58,352 nucleotides of DNA from Candidatus Puniceispirillum sp. (GTDB taxonomy: Bacteria > Pseudomonadota > Alphaproteobacteria > Puniceispirillales > Puniceispirillaceae): positions 1 through 58,352 of the forward strand of contig JADHOR010000011.1 in the NCBI GenBank assembly GCA_016778895.1, given 5' to 3'. The notes under the pieces are model-generated. The model worked only from the letters and a program-made list of their open reading frames with translations. It was not told the DNA's origin and did not search any database. Position numbers and translations under genes: made by a program. Of the stretch, positions 8,442 to 17,484 are shown one piece after another (the first letter of the stretch is position 1; each line of letters starts with the position of its first letter).

Positions 8442-8621
8442 TTAGGACGGCGTTGTTTCACCTTTGAAGCGTAAGGTGCAGGTGCCGGTGAAGATCTGCG
8501 TGAAGAGCGATTCTTTGCATAATGTCCAGCTTGGTGCTGGTTTGCCTTCACTGTCGCGCCAAATCATCGAAATCGACAATACAGCTATCAATGCCAGCAA
8601 TATCCACATTGTTCGGCTCAT
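8442..8621 (-). CDS. Small membrane protein, 59 residues
   Basis: A short gene in the gap between the flavin reductase and ycgN, same strand as both. It starts at ATG 8621 with AAAGG about 7 nt upstream and ends at TAA 8442-8444. The protein begins MSRTMWILLALIAVLSISMI, a single N-terminal transmembrane helix or uncleaved signal, followed by a short domain with two cysteines (TLCKESL and TGTCTLRF). It fits between its neighbours without overlap, 23 nt downstream of ycgN, which supports a real cotranscribed gene. No function is recognised. Confidence 0.6.
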   Translation of the reverse strand: MSRTMWILLALIAVLSISMIWRDSEGKPAPSWTLCKESLFTQIFTGTCTLRFKGETTPS

Positions 8622-8644
8622 GATTTGCCTTTCTGTTTTTTTGG

Positions 8645-9082
8645 TTACCAGACCGTTATATGATCAGGCAGATCATCTTCGTCAACCGCGCTTTCCGGTG
8701 TCACGCGCCCGGCGACCGAATGACCGGCTAAAATGACGCTGTCAGGATTTCCGGTGACAAGCGGGTGCCAGTCGGGCAAATTCTTGTTCTCATAGAGTAA
8801 CCGGTAAGCGCAGCTTTCCGGCATCCAGCTTAGGACTCCCAGATTGTCTGGTGTCAGCAAAACGCAATCTGGCACAAATGATTTGCGCTTTTCATAACTG
8901 GTGCATCTTGCGGTTTTGCAATCAAGCAACTTACAGCCTACATCGGTGTAATGCACGTCACCTGTATCAACATCTTCAAGCTTTAAGACGCAGCATTTCC
9001 CACAGCCATCACACAAAGACTCCCATTGGTCTTTGCCTAGCTTTTCGAGCGGAATAGTTTTCCAGAACTGGTTTTTTGGCAC
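8645..9082 (-). CDS. ycgN: YcgN family cysteine cluster protein
   Basis: 145 residues matching the YcgN (UPF0260) family along their length. The cysteine cluster is CDGCGKCC at about 24-31, followed by CKLLDCKTARC and PDCVLL, ending with LPDWHPLVTG and a short acidic tail. The cysteines suggest metal or Fe-S binding, but the role is unknown. The start is a GTG at 9082 with GGATAAG upstream. The 5' end overlaps the decayed end of the cfa pseudogene. Confidence 0.87.
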   Translation of the reverse strand: MPKNQFWKTIPLEKLGKDQWESLCDGCGKCCVLKLEDVDTGDVHYTDVGCKLLDCKTARCTSYEKRKSFVPDCVLLTPDNLGVLSWMPESCAYRLLYENKNLPDWHPLVTGNPDSVILAGHSVAGRVTPESAVDEDDLPDHITVW

Positions 9083-10306
9083 AATCTTATCCGATATCGA
9101 TCTTCATCCTGACTGATATATCGCCGGGTCAAAGGCGCAGCGTTGTGATCATGGGCCAATTGGATCTGAAATACCATACCGTCCTGACGACGAAAGAAAT
9201 ATTCACAGCTCGCAAGACAAAACTCCCACATGCGGATAAATCTGTTGTCATATTCCTCGCTAACCTTGGCGATGTTCGCCCGAAAGCCCCAGCGCCAGTG
9301 CCGCCATGTTTCTGTACAATGGCCAACCATGATTTCGATATCCAGAATCTTCAGCCCTTGCGGGCCAGCGGCTCGGGTCACTTGCTACAGCGATGGCAAA
9401 TAGCCACCTGGAAAAATATATTTATTCAGCCCTTAATTACAGCGCCTTGCCGTTTGATGAACCCCGATCGAATGTACCAGCGCAACGCCATCTGGCGCTA
9501 AAATCGTGCAATGCTGGCAAAATAGCTGTTGAATTGACGCTTGCCCACATGCTCAAGCATCCCGACCGACACGATGCGGTCAGAGGCACCGCGTTGATGC
9601 CGGTAATCGCAAAGCTCAAACTTAAGATATTGGCTTCGCTAATCCTCTTTTGCCTTGTGGCGGGCATAGTCGTGCTGATTTTCAGAGAGGGTGATGCCGG
9701 TTACCGAAATGTCGGGCTGGGTCAAATACGGCGCGTTGGCAAGGCCGCCTCATCCACAGCCAATATCAAGAATATGATGCCCCGGTTGCAAACACAGCTT
9801 GGCCCCATCCGCGCCAGCTTTTTGATTTGCGCGTCAGTAATCGGCTCACCGGCATCATGGAAGTAACCACAGAAATATTGACGCAGTGGGTCAAGGAACT
9901 GATGAAATAGACTGTCTTTCAGATCATAATGATGTGCAACATTAAGCTTGGCTCGACCGGGCAGGTTAAAATAGTGCCAAAATGCCAGGCAATTATTGGC
10001 AAACAGACTTAATTTTGACAGCCAGTGATTTTGCCAATGACTGTGATTTGCCATCAAAAGTACCATGAACGGATCAAAATCATTCTCCTCGATGATCAGG
10101 CTTCCATCCATATAGGCCTCGCCGGTAGCAAGGTCTGGTTGAAGCAGAATACTCCAGAACAGGCGACGGGTTTTTAAGTGGATGGCCACATCTGGGCCTT
10201 TTTGTTTGCCCTTCAGGCAATCGCAAGGGCCGTTTGCGACGGTAATGGTAAGGCCACCAAAATTAAGGAACTGCTCCAAAATTGCTAATTCGATGCGGGT
10301 CGGCAT
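9037..10306 (-). pseudogene. cfa: Decayed cyclopropane-fatty-acyl-phospholipid synthase
   Basis: Recognisable CFA synthase sequence runs the whole length but in changing frames. The intact N-terminal part (from ATG 10306) holds PDLATGEAYMDGSL. The frame then shifts at an A-run (plus-strand T-run 9829-9833), after which LQPGHHILDIGCG is followed by TGA (9750-9752) where the family has Trp. VTGITLSENQ, a TAG (9639-9641), VGMLEHVG and a TAG (9498-9500) come next. Further pieces are APDGVALVHSIG in another frame, a TGA (9426-9428) before INKYIFPGGYLPSL, and LDIEIMVGHC to MVFQIQLA with PLTRRYI in the last frame. CFA synthase methylates membrane lipid double bonds with SAM. At least three frame changes and four internal stops make a functional product very unlikely. 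Confidence 0.88.
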
Positions 10307-10447
10307 GGCGCACCAAATATGTTCATATGATCACGCATCACAGAATAACTGGCAAAAAACGAAAAAAAACGTTAAAGCGACCATCTTTTTTAGCGGAAAG
10401 ATTGGCATTTTCTTGCGGCGTGGGCGCGGCAGGTGCAGATTACCATC

Positions 10448-12295
10448 ATGACTGAACCCGTAACGCATCATGCAGCCGATTACCAGCTGGCCACTGCACC
10501 ATTATCCCAGCGTGATGGGATTTTGCGCGCGGATGATTTTGATGATTTGTATTTTTCGGCAGATGATGGTTATGGCGAGGCTCGCCATGTGTTTCTTGCC
10601 GGCAATGAATTGCCTCAAAGGCTTGCCACGGCATCACATTTTACCATTGCTGAAACCGGATTTGGAACAGGTTTGAATTTTTTGGCGTTGTTGGCGCTGC
10701 TTGATGATCGGGCAATATCTGATCAGCGGCCGTGCCAAATAGACTATATTTCCATTGAGTCACGGCCGTTGCCAGCCGCTGTCATCGCGCAATCTCATCA
10801 GGCATTTCCGGCACTTACCAATTACAGCCGTGATCTAGTTGCGGCACTGCCGCCATATTGGCCTGGATTGCATCGCTGTGATTTTTTCGATGGCAGGGTA
10901 CGCCTACATTTGATTTATAACGATGCGGCTGATGCACTGGCCAAAGCCGATTTCAGCGCCGATGCATGGTTTCTAGATGGGTTTACCCCGGCCAAAAACC
11001 CGCAATTATGGACATCTGATCTTTTGCAGTCGGTTGGCCGTTTAACGCGGGCTGGTGGCAGTTTTGCAACATTCACGGCTGCCAGATCGGTACGGCAGGG
11101 GCTTATTGATGCTGGGTTTGATGTTGAAAAACGCCCCGGCTTTGGTCGTAAGTGCGATATGCTTGCTGGCCGGAAGGTGAGCGCTGTAGCACCATCGTTT
11201 GATCTGGCAAATTGCAGGATTGGTATCATTGGTGGTGGGATTGCTGGTGCCTCGGTTGCGGCAGGACTTGCGGCACGGGGTTTGGTGCCGCATCTTGTCG
11301 AGGCGGGTGAGGGGCTTGCTGGTGGTGCGTCAGGTAACCGGCTGGCTGTGCAAAGCCCGCGTTTGAGTGTTGATCATAACGCGGCGAGCCGACTGTCTGC
11401 TGATTGCCTGTCCTATGCGGCGCGATGCAGCGATGCCGCCGCCGCAACAATCGCCGACAAGGTTATTTCGCTCGATTGGCCAGCGCGCGAGGCGGTGCGG
11501 CAAGCCAAATTTCGGACGCAGTTCTGGCCCGAAGATTTGATGCAGTTTGTTGATATGGCCAGCGCGTCAAGCGTCGCCGGTATTCAGCTATCGCTTGGCG
11601 GTGTCTTGTATCGATATGGGCGGGTTGTTGATCCGATACGCCTAACCGCGCATCTTGCCAATGGCGCGGTCACCCATTTTGGCTTTCAGGTCAAAAACAT
11701 TAGCCGCGGCAATGGTCAGTTTCACCTTCTGGCGGCTGATGGACGTCAACTGACGTTTGAGCGGCTGGTAATTGCGGGCGGTGCTGATCTGGCTGGGCTT
11801 CATGCAATGCTGGCGGTTACCGGCATTGATATTGACGTTACCTCTGGTCAGGTCAGTCATGTGCCGACGAATGCTGACCTGGCCGATTTGCAGGCGGGTA
11901 TCAGTTTTGGTGGCTATCTGACGCCGGTCAAGGATGGCTTTCATGAATTGGGTGCAACTTTTGATCGTGAAGCGAGGGTTGAAGCCCTGACAAGTGCGCA
12001 TCTTCATAACCGCCAGCTCTTGCCGGATGATCTGGCGTGCTGCCTAACGGATACAGCAGGCTTTGGCGCGCGAGTGAGCCGCCGGGCCAGCACAGCAGAT
12101 CGCAATCCGGTGTTTGGCAAGATCGACGATGATTTATTTGTGCTTGGGGCGCTTGGCGCACGCGGCCTGACCTTGGCGCCATTACTTGGCGATATGCTGG
12201 CAGCAGCGATAGCGGAGATGCCCGTCACGCTCGATCGTGATATCCGGCGCACACTTGATCCTTACCGCTTTCGACTGCGGGCAAGCCGCCTATAG
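10448..12295 (+). CDS. mnmC: tRNA 5-methylaminomethyl-2-thiouridine biosynthesis bifunctional protein
   Basis: A two-domain enzyme that finishes the wobble uridine modification mnm5s2U34 of tRNAs. The N-terminal methyltransferase domain (about 1-235) shows the SAM motif AETGFGTGLNFL and WFLDGFTPAKNPQLW. The C-terminal FAD-dependent domain (about 250-615) begins with IGIIGGGIAGASVAAGLAA and ends with ARGLTLAPLLGDMLA. The FAD domain removes the carboxymethyl group and the SAM domain methylates the resulting amine. Start at ATG 10448; a GTG at 10433 is also possible. Its last six bases (CTATAG) are shared with the stop of the convergent SDR gene. Confidence 0.92.
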   Translation: MTEPVTHHAADYQLATAPLSQRDGILRADDFDDLYFSADDGYGEARHVFLAGNELPQRLATASHFTIAETGFGTGLNFLALLALLDDRAISDQRPCQIDYISIESRPLPAAVIAQSHQAFPALTNYSRDLVAALPPYWPGLHRCDFFDGRVRLHLIYNDAADALAKADFSADAWFLDGFTPAKNPQLWTSDLLQSVGRLTRAGGSFATFTAARSVRQGLIDAGFDVEKRPGFGRKCDMLAGRKVSAVAPSFDLANCRIGIIGGGIAGASVAAGLAARGLVPHLVEAGEGLAGGASGNRLAVQSPRLSVDHNAASRLSADCLSYAARCSDAAAATIADKVISLDWPAREAVRQAKFRTQFWPEDLMQFVDMASASSVAGIQLSLGGVLYRYGRVVDPIRLTAHLANGAVTHFGFQVKNISRGNGQFHLLAADGRQLTFERLVIAGGADLAGLHAMLAVTGIDIDVTSGQVSHVPTNADLADLQAGISFGGYLTPVKDGFHELGATFDREARVEALTSAHLHNRQLLPDDLACCLTDTAGFGARVSRRASTADRNPVFGKIDDDLFVLGALGARGLTLAPLLGDMLAAAIAEMPVTLDRDIRRTLDPYRFRLRASRL

Positions 12296-13012
12296 CCCCA
12301 GCATTTCGCGGGCGTTAAAGCATTTGCCGTGATCGCTACAATCGGGGCCGAGAAGCGTCAGAAAAGCTGGCGAAATATCTGCAGGCTGTGGTAATAGAGC
12401 CGGATCTTCACCCGGAAATGCCGATGCCCGCATGCCGGTGGCGGTGCCGCCGGGATTGATCATGTTAATGCGTAAATTGGTTTTTTCGGTTTCGCCCGCC
12501 CAAACACGTCCCATCGCCTCAAGCCCTGCCTTGGAAATAGCATAAGGCCCCCAGAATGGCGCAATGGCATTAGCAACCCCTGATGAGACCAAAACGGCGC
12601 GGCCGGCCGGTGCGACAATCAACAGCGGTTCCATCGCACGGATTAAGTGCCACTGAGCGGTCAAATTAACCGAGATCGTGTTGTCCCAGACTTTGTCGTC
12701 AAGATGTGACAACGGGGTCAGTGGCCCGAGCATTGCAGCATTGGCAAGCAGACCGTCAAGACGCCCCCAGCGACCGTGGATCGCTGCAGCAAGGCGCGGC
12801 ATTGCGGCATAATCAGACATATCAAGCTCGACAATGGTCGCTTTCCCGCCAAACGCCTTAATCTCGTCATCAAGTTCTTCAAGTGCGCCAATAGTGCGGC
12901 CGGTAATGACCACCTCGGCGCCGGCCTTAATCGACGCCAGTGCAACCGCACGGCCAATACCACGGCTGGCGCCGGTTATCAGAATGACTTTATTTTTGAG
13001 ATCGGGGGTCAT
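12290..13012 (-). CDS. Short-chain dehydrogenase/reductase
   Basis: 240 residues with the classical SDR layout. The NAD(P)-binding motif is TGASRGIG near residue 14, and NAAMLGP stands in the NNAG position. VSSGVANAI provides the catalytic Ser region, and YAISKAG the Tyr-x3-Lys pair. Glycine- and proline-rich INPGGTATGMRA follows. The overall pattern resembles YciK-type reductases; the substrate is unknown. It follows purF by 27 nt on the same strand and is probably cotranscribed. It converges on mnmC with overlapping stop codons. Confidence 0.85.
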   Translation of the reverse strand: MTPDLKNKVILITGASRGIGRAVALASIKAGAEVVITGRTIGALEELDDEIKAFGGKATIVELDMSDYAAMPRLAAAIHGRWGRLDGLLANAAMLGPLTPLSHLDDKVWDNTISVNLTAQWHLIRAMEPLLIVAPAGRAVLVSSGVANAIAPFWGPYAISKAGLEAMGRVWAGETEKTNLRINMINPGGTATGMRASAFPGEDPALLPQPADISPAFLTLLGPDCSDHGKCFNAREMLGL

Positions 13013-13039
13013 GCGGCGCTCACTTCAGGGTTGGGAGGG

Positions 13040-14494
13040 CTAGCGGCTGCTGCCATGTGAAACACGTTTGCTCGATAGGCCAGAGGCCAGTTTAATCGGG
13101 TAATCTCCGGTAAAGCAGGCATCGCAGAATTGCGGGCCATTGGGATTGCGGCTTGCTTCACCCATGGCCCGATAAAGGCCATCGATTGAAATGAATGCCA
13201 GTGAGTCGGCGCCAATTTCCTTGGTAATAGCGTCAATGTCCAGCTTGGCTGCAATCAACTGGTCTCTGTCGGGCGTATCTACCCCGTAAAAACATGGATT
13301 TGTCGTTGGCGGGCTTGCAATACGCATATGCACCTCAGCCGCACCGGCAGCGCGCATCATCGCAACGATTTTGCGCGATGTGGTGCCACGCACAATCGAG
13401 TCATCAACCAGCACGACACGTTTACCGCGCACGGTTGCCGGATTGGCGTTATGTTTCATTTTGACGCTGTCGTTACGGCCTTGCTGTGTCGGCTGGATAA
13501 AGGTGCGACCGATGTAATGATTACGGATGATGCCAAATTCAAACTGGATTTTGGCGGCTTCGGCATAACCGAGAGCTGCCGGAACGCCGGAGTCGGGAAC
13601 GGGAACAACCAAATCGGCGTCCGCTCCAGACTCATGCGCTAGCTCAGCGCCGATGGCTTTTCGCGCATGATAGACACCGCGCCCCTCAATCACGCTGTCA
13701 GGGCGAGCAAAATAGATGTACTCAAACACGCAAAACCGGCTGGATTGCGACGGAAAAGGCTTGAGAGATTTGACGCCAGCCTTGGTAATCACGACCATTT
13801 CCCCCGGTTCTAGATCCCGCACAATCTCTGCGCCAACAATGTCTAGCGCACAGCTTTCTGATGCCAACACATAAGCATCGCCTTGTTTGCCGAGAACCAA
13901 TGGCCGTACCCCAAACGGGTCACGCACGCCGATCATCATGTCTTTGGCAACACAAACCAGCGAATATGCACCATCGATTTGCTTTAGTGCATCAATCAAC
14001 CGGTCAGTTGCCGTGTCCTGATGCGAGCGTGCAACCAGATGCACAATGATTTCAGTGTCTGATGATGATTGAAACAGACTGCCGGTTTCAACCAGTGATG
14101 AGCGCAGCCGCGCTGCATTAGTAAGGTTGCCATTATGCGCCAGCGCGAAGCCGCCAAAGGCCAGCTCTGATGAAAAAGGCTGGATTTCCAGCAGGGCGTT
14201 TGAATTCCCGCTCGTTGAATAGCGGTTATGCCCGATCGCCACATGGCCAACTAGATTTGCGATATTGGATGAGCCAGCGCCAAAATTTTCGCCAACGTGA
14301 CCAAGACCACGATGCGCATAAAAGGACTTGCCGTCAAAACTAACTATGCCAACCGCTTCTTGCCCACGATGTTGCAGGGCGTGCAAGCCAAGCGCGGCGT
14401 TAATGCTGGCTTCATTCGTGCCAAAAATGCCAAAAACTGCACATTCTTCCTGTAAATGATCATCATCAAAAGGGTCGGTTGTTACCAAGCTCAT
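13040..14494 (-). CDS. purF: Amidophosphoribosyltransferase
   Basis: Catalyses the first committed step of purine synthesis, PRPP plus glutamine to phosphoribosylamine. The N-terminal glutamine amidotransferase domain follows a 17-residue propeptide; Cys18 (QEEC-AVFGIFG) becomes the nucleophile after cleavage. The C-terminal phosphoribosyltransferase domain carries VVLVDDSIVRGTTSRK. Cysteines in RFCVFEYIYFARPDS, NPCFYGVDTP and FCDACFTGDYP correspond to the ligands of the 4Fe-4S cluster in the Bacillus-type enzyme. Length of 484 residues is normal. It lies downstream of cvpA as in many alphaproteobacteria, with TAGGAC upstream of ATG 14494. Confidence 0.96.
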   Translation of the reverse strand: MSLVTTDPFDDDHLQEECAVFGIFGTNEASINAALGLHALQHRGQEAVGIVSFDGKSFYAHRGLGHVGENFGAGSSNIANLVGHVAIGHNRYSTSGNSNALLEIQPFSSELAFGGFALAHNGNLTNAARLRSSLVETGSLFQSSSDTEIIVHLVARSHQDTATDRLIDALKQIDGAYSLVCVAKDMMIGVRDPFGVRPLVLGKQGDAYVLASESCALDIVGAEIVRDLEPGEMVVITKAGVKSLKPFPSQSSRFCVFEYIYFARPDSVIEGRGVYHARKAIGAELAHESGADADLVVPVPDSGVPAALGYAEAAKIQFEFGIIRNHYIGRTFIQPTQQGRNDSVKMKHNANPATVRGKRVVLVDDSIVRGTTSRKIVAMMRAAGAAEVHMRIASPPTTNPCFYGVDTPDRDQLIAAKLDIDAITKEIGADSLAFISIDGLYRAMGEASRNPNGPQFCDACFTGDYPIKLASGLSSKRVSHGSSR

Positions 14495-14623
14495 AACTAA
14501 TGTCCTAAGGTAAAGGCGGATATAACAACACCTAGATGTCCGCCATTGGCTGGGTTATCAACCAAAACACCGGTGCGCGTCAAGTCGTGTCAGACATGCC
14601 ATAGCGTGGCCGTACCAGCGGCT

Positions 14624-15262
14624 TTATCGCGCCTGTTCATCCTTGAATAGTTTCATGCCACTGTTGACCGCATTTTTACCTGCCTCAATTGGCGCTTTTA
14701 GGCTATCGCTTGTAGTGCCATCAAACAAAGGTGGGCGATAGGACAGCTTTTCGAGTAACTGATCCTGGTAATCCTCTGGCACAAAGTCCGCGAAATAATG
14801 GGCGCTGCGGCTGAGAAACGGCGTGCTCTGCGAATCCTTGACGATTTTTGGTAGATTTTTCTCACCTTCCGCTACAAACACGGCAATCACAAATACAATC
14901 AGTACAAGGCCATAACCGCGGGTAACCCCGAACAATACGCCCAGCCAACGATCAAGGCTGCCGAACCCGACACGCTTTAGTGACGGTGCCATCAGGCTTG
15001 CAAGGACAAACCATAAGACAATCGATGCGGCAAAGGGCAGGGCCCATGCCAATGCCGCGCCCAGGCCCTCGACTTGCAGCAAATCAACAATCGGATCTTC
15101 AATTTTTGGGGCGGTGAAATTTGCCACAAGGATTGAGACAACCCAGCCGATAAGACCCAGTAATTCACGCGTCATGCCGCGTAAGGTGGACAAAACACAA
15201 GACAGCACCAGTACGAGCAGGATGCCGTAATCTACCAGTGTTAATGTCGTAAAGTCGATCAT
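14624..15262 (-). CDS. cvpA: CvpA family membrane protein
   Basis: 212 residues with four hydrophobic segments in the first two thirds (for example YGILLVLVLSCVLSTLRG, then LIGWVVSILVANF, ALPFAASIVLWFVLASL, and GLVLIVFVIAVFVA) and a hydrophilic C-terminus. Matches CvpA, an inner-membrane protein first described for colicin V production and now linked to envelope homeostasis. The position between radA and purF is typical of the alphaproteobacterial order. The biochemical function is unresolved. Confidence 0.87.
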   Translation of the reverse strand: MIDFTTLTLVDYGILLVLVLSCVLSTLRGMTRELLGLIGWVVSILVANFTAPKIEDPIVDLLQVEGLGAALAWALPFAASIVLWFVLASLMAPSLKRVGFGSLDRWLGVLFGVTRGYGLVLIVFVIAVFVAEGEKNLPKIVKDSQSTPFLSRSAHYFADFVPEDYQDQLLEKLSYRPPLFDGTTSDSLKAPIEAGKNAVNSGMKLFKDEQAR

Positions 15263-15320
15263 CCAGACCCTTTGTCAGAAACGGGTTGACAACAAAAGCG
15301 CTAAATTATGCGTTAGAGCT

Positions 15321-16691
15321 TTAATTTATTCCACCCATAAATTCGATCAACTCGGCCAATGTCGTTGGCTGTACCATCGATATTCCGGTCGTTTTAGCAA
15401 TTGATTTTCGGGGGCGCGGCATGACTGCATTATCAAACCCCAGCTTGGCTGATTCTTTAAGACGAGCCTCAGCCTGTGCAACTTGCCGTAATTCAGCCGA
15501 CAGCGCCACTTCGCCAAAAAATACTGTGCGTTTTGGCGCGGGCCGACCAGTCACTGATGAAATCAACGCCGCTGCGACCGCAAGATCTGCCGCTGTTTCA
15601 TGAATTTTCAATCCGCCAGCTACATTCAGGAATATATCACGCCCCGATAACGGCACGCCGCATCGTGCTTCAAGCACCGCAGTCAGCATCGCAAGGCGAC
15701 TTGAGTCCCAGCCAACCACATTACGCCGCGGACTTGCCAGCGATGATGGCGCAACCAGTGCCTCAATTTCCACAAGAACCGGGCGGCTGCCCTCGATGCC
15801 AGCAAACACCACAGCGCCGGTAACATGGTCGCGCCGGTCCGCCAAAAACAGCTCTGACGGGTTTGGCACTTCGGCAAGGCCGGCTTCGACCATTTCAAAA
15901 ACGCCAATTTCGTCCGTCGCGCCAAACCGGTTTTTCACGCTTCGTAAGATGCGGAAATGATGCGATCTGTCACCCTCAAAATACAGTACCGCATCCACCA
16001 TATGTTCAAGCACGCGGGGGCCGGCTATGGCGCCGTCTTTGGTGACATGGCCGACAATCAACAAGGCGACCTGATTGTTTTTCGCGGCTCTGATGAGTTC
16101 CTGTGCGGTGGCGCGTACCTGTGAGACCGCACCGGGTGCCGAATCCAGGCTTGGTAAAAACATCGTCTGAATCGAATCGATCACCATAATATCCGGCTTA
16201 TTGGCACCATCCATTGACGCTGCAATATCACTGGCATTTGTGGCGGTGCCAATCTCGACACTGGCCCCCGAAAGCCCAAGCCGCTGGGCGCGCATGCGCA
16301 CTTGATCAGCTGATTCCTCGCCCGAAATATAGGCTGCCTTCAGGCCGGTCGCTGCCAGCTTGCAGGTGAGCTGCAGCAACAGGGTGGATTTGCCAATGCC
16401 GGGGTCGCCGCCGATTAATGTTGCCGATCCGGGAACCAGACCGCCGCCTGAAACACGGTCAAACTCGCTGATTCCTGAGCGCATTCGTGGCGGCGGCTCA
16501 CTGCTGATATCAGGACAAAGCGACTCGAGCTGTATCCGGCGGCCGGTCACCCGTTTTCCGGGGCCTGACGGTACTTCTTTTCTTTCTTCGACGAGCGTGT
16601 TCCACGCGTCGCAATCATCACATTTTCCGGCCCATTTCGGGGCTATGGCACCACATTGCTGGCACACATATGCGACCGTACTTCGCGCCAT
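15321..16691 (-). CDS. radA: DNA repair protein RadA
   Basis: RecA-like branch-migration helicase acting in recombinational repair. A C4 zinc finger starts the protein (YVCQQCGAIAPKWAGKCDDC). A Walker A box (GGDPGIGKSTLL) follows, then the RadA-specific KNRFG motif (SVKNRFGATDEIGVFEM), and a Lon-like C-terminal domain with FLNVAGGLKI. Length of 456 residues is typical. The ATG overlaps the mlaF stop by one base (TAATG), suggesting coupling. Confidence 0.95.
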   Translation of the reverse strand: MARSTVAYVCQQCGAIAPKWAGKCDDCDAWNTLVEERKEVPSGPGKRVTGRRIQLESLCPDISSEPPPRMRSGISEFDRVSGGGLVPGSATLIGGDPGIGKSTLLLQLTCKLAATGLKAAYISGEESADQVRMRAQRLGLSGASVEIGTATNASDIAASMDGANKPDIMVIDSIQTMFLPSLDSAPGAVSQVRATAQELIRAAKNNQVALLIVGHVTKDGAIAGPRVLEHMVDAVLYFEGDRSHHFRILRSVKNRFGATDEIGVFEMVEAGLAEVPNPSELFLADRRDHVTGAVVFAGIEGSRPVLVEIEALVAPSSLASPRRNVVGWDSSRLAMLTAVLEARCGVPLSGRDIFLNVAGGLKIHETAADLAVAAALISSVTGRPAPKRTVFFGEVALSAELRQVAQAEARLKESAKLGFDNAVMPRPRKSIAKTTGISMVQPTTLAELIEFMGGIN

Positions 16692-17482
16692 TACAAATGT
16701 GCCTTGTTTGAGAGGATTTTTTCTCTCGTCAACGGCCCATCTGATAAGCCATGCACAAATTGATGCACCTCCGGAACCCCGCTCTTTTCCATATTTCTGG
16801 CAGGTCCCGCCCAGATGATAACGCCATCATGCACCATTGCTACTTTATCGGCGATGCGTCGCACCGATGCCATGTCATGACTGATCGTCACGGTGGTCGC
16901 ACCAAGCCGTTTGCGCGCGTCAACAATCAGGCGGTCAATAACCCCACCGGTAATCGGGTCGAGGCCAGATGTTGGCTCGTCAAACAACAGGATTTCCGGC
17001 TCGTCAACAATTGCACGGGCGAGCGCAACACGCTTTTGCATGCCGCCCGATAATTCAGCCGGATATCGGTCAATAACTGCGGCGGCAAGCCCAAGCTGGC
17101 TGATCGTTTGGGCGGCAATATCACGAGCCTCGCTTTTGCCAAGACCGCGTTGATGGTGCAATCGAAAAGTTACATTTTCCCAGATTGGCAACGAATCGAA
17201 CAATGCGCCAAATTGGAATGTCATGCCAAAACGCTGGCGTAGATCTTCAAGCGCAGCACGCCCCTGGCCAAGGATTTCTTTACCGTCAATTTTTATACTG
17301 CCGCTATCTGGCGTGATTAACCCGTTAAGGCATTTCATCAAGACTGATTTGCCGCAGCCCGACGTCCCGATAATCACCAAGGATTCCTTCGGTGCGATGG
17401 TCAGATCAATGCCTTTTAGTACATGATTGGCGTCAAATGATTTGGTAACGGCCGACAATTCTATTTTTGGGGTCATCGCCAT
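16691..17482 (-). CDS. mlaF: MlaF-type ABC transporter ATP-binding protein
   Basis: 263-residue ATPase with Walker A GTSGCGKSVLMK, signature LSGGMQKRVALARA, Walker B ILLFDEPTSGLDP and the switch region TISHDMASVRRIADKV. Together with the adjacent MlaE-like permease it resembles the inner-membrane part of the Mla/Mkl phospholipid (or related lipid) transport system between inner and outer membranes. No MlaD-type substrate-binding gene lies beside it here. It follows mlaE by 2 nt and overlaps radA by 1 nt. Confidence 0.88.
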   Translation of the reverse strand: MAMTPKIELSAVTKSFDANHVLKGIDLTIAPKESLVIIGTSGCGKSVLMKCLNGLITPDSGSIKIDGKEILGQGRAALEDLRQRFGMTFQFGALFDSLPIWENVTFRLHHQRGLGKSEARDIAAQTISQLGLAAAVIDRYPAELSGGMQKRVALARAIVDEPEILLFDEPTSGLDPITGGVIDRLIVDARKRLGATTVTISHDMASVRRIADKVAMVHDGVIIWAGPARNMEKSGVPEVHQFVHGLSDGPLTREKILSNKAHL

Positions 17483-17484
17483 GC

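Noticed and set aside
8464-8736. 90-codon plus-strand frame between the flavin reductase and ycgN.
   Set aside because: Runs opposite to the 59-residue gene and the ycgN 3' end, has no ribosome site, and has a composition unlike a protein.
9426-9752. TGA codons in place of Trp in cfa could suggest a UGA=Trp genetic code or programmed recoding.
   Set aside because: Other genes use TGG for Trp and end at TGA (for example purM and surA), and the same region also has TAG stops and frameshifts, which recoding would not explain.
14624-15262. CvpA as evidence of a colicin or bacteriocin locus.
   Set aside because: CvpA is a conserved housekeeping membrane protein next to purF; no bacteriocin structural, immunity or export genes are present.
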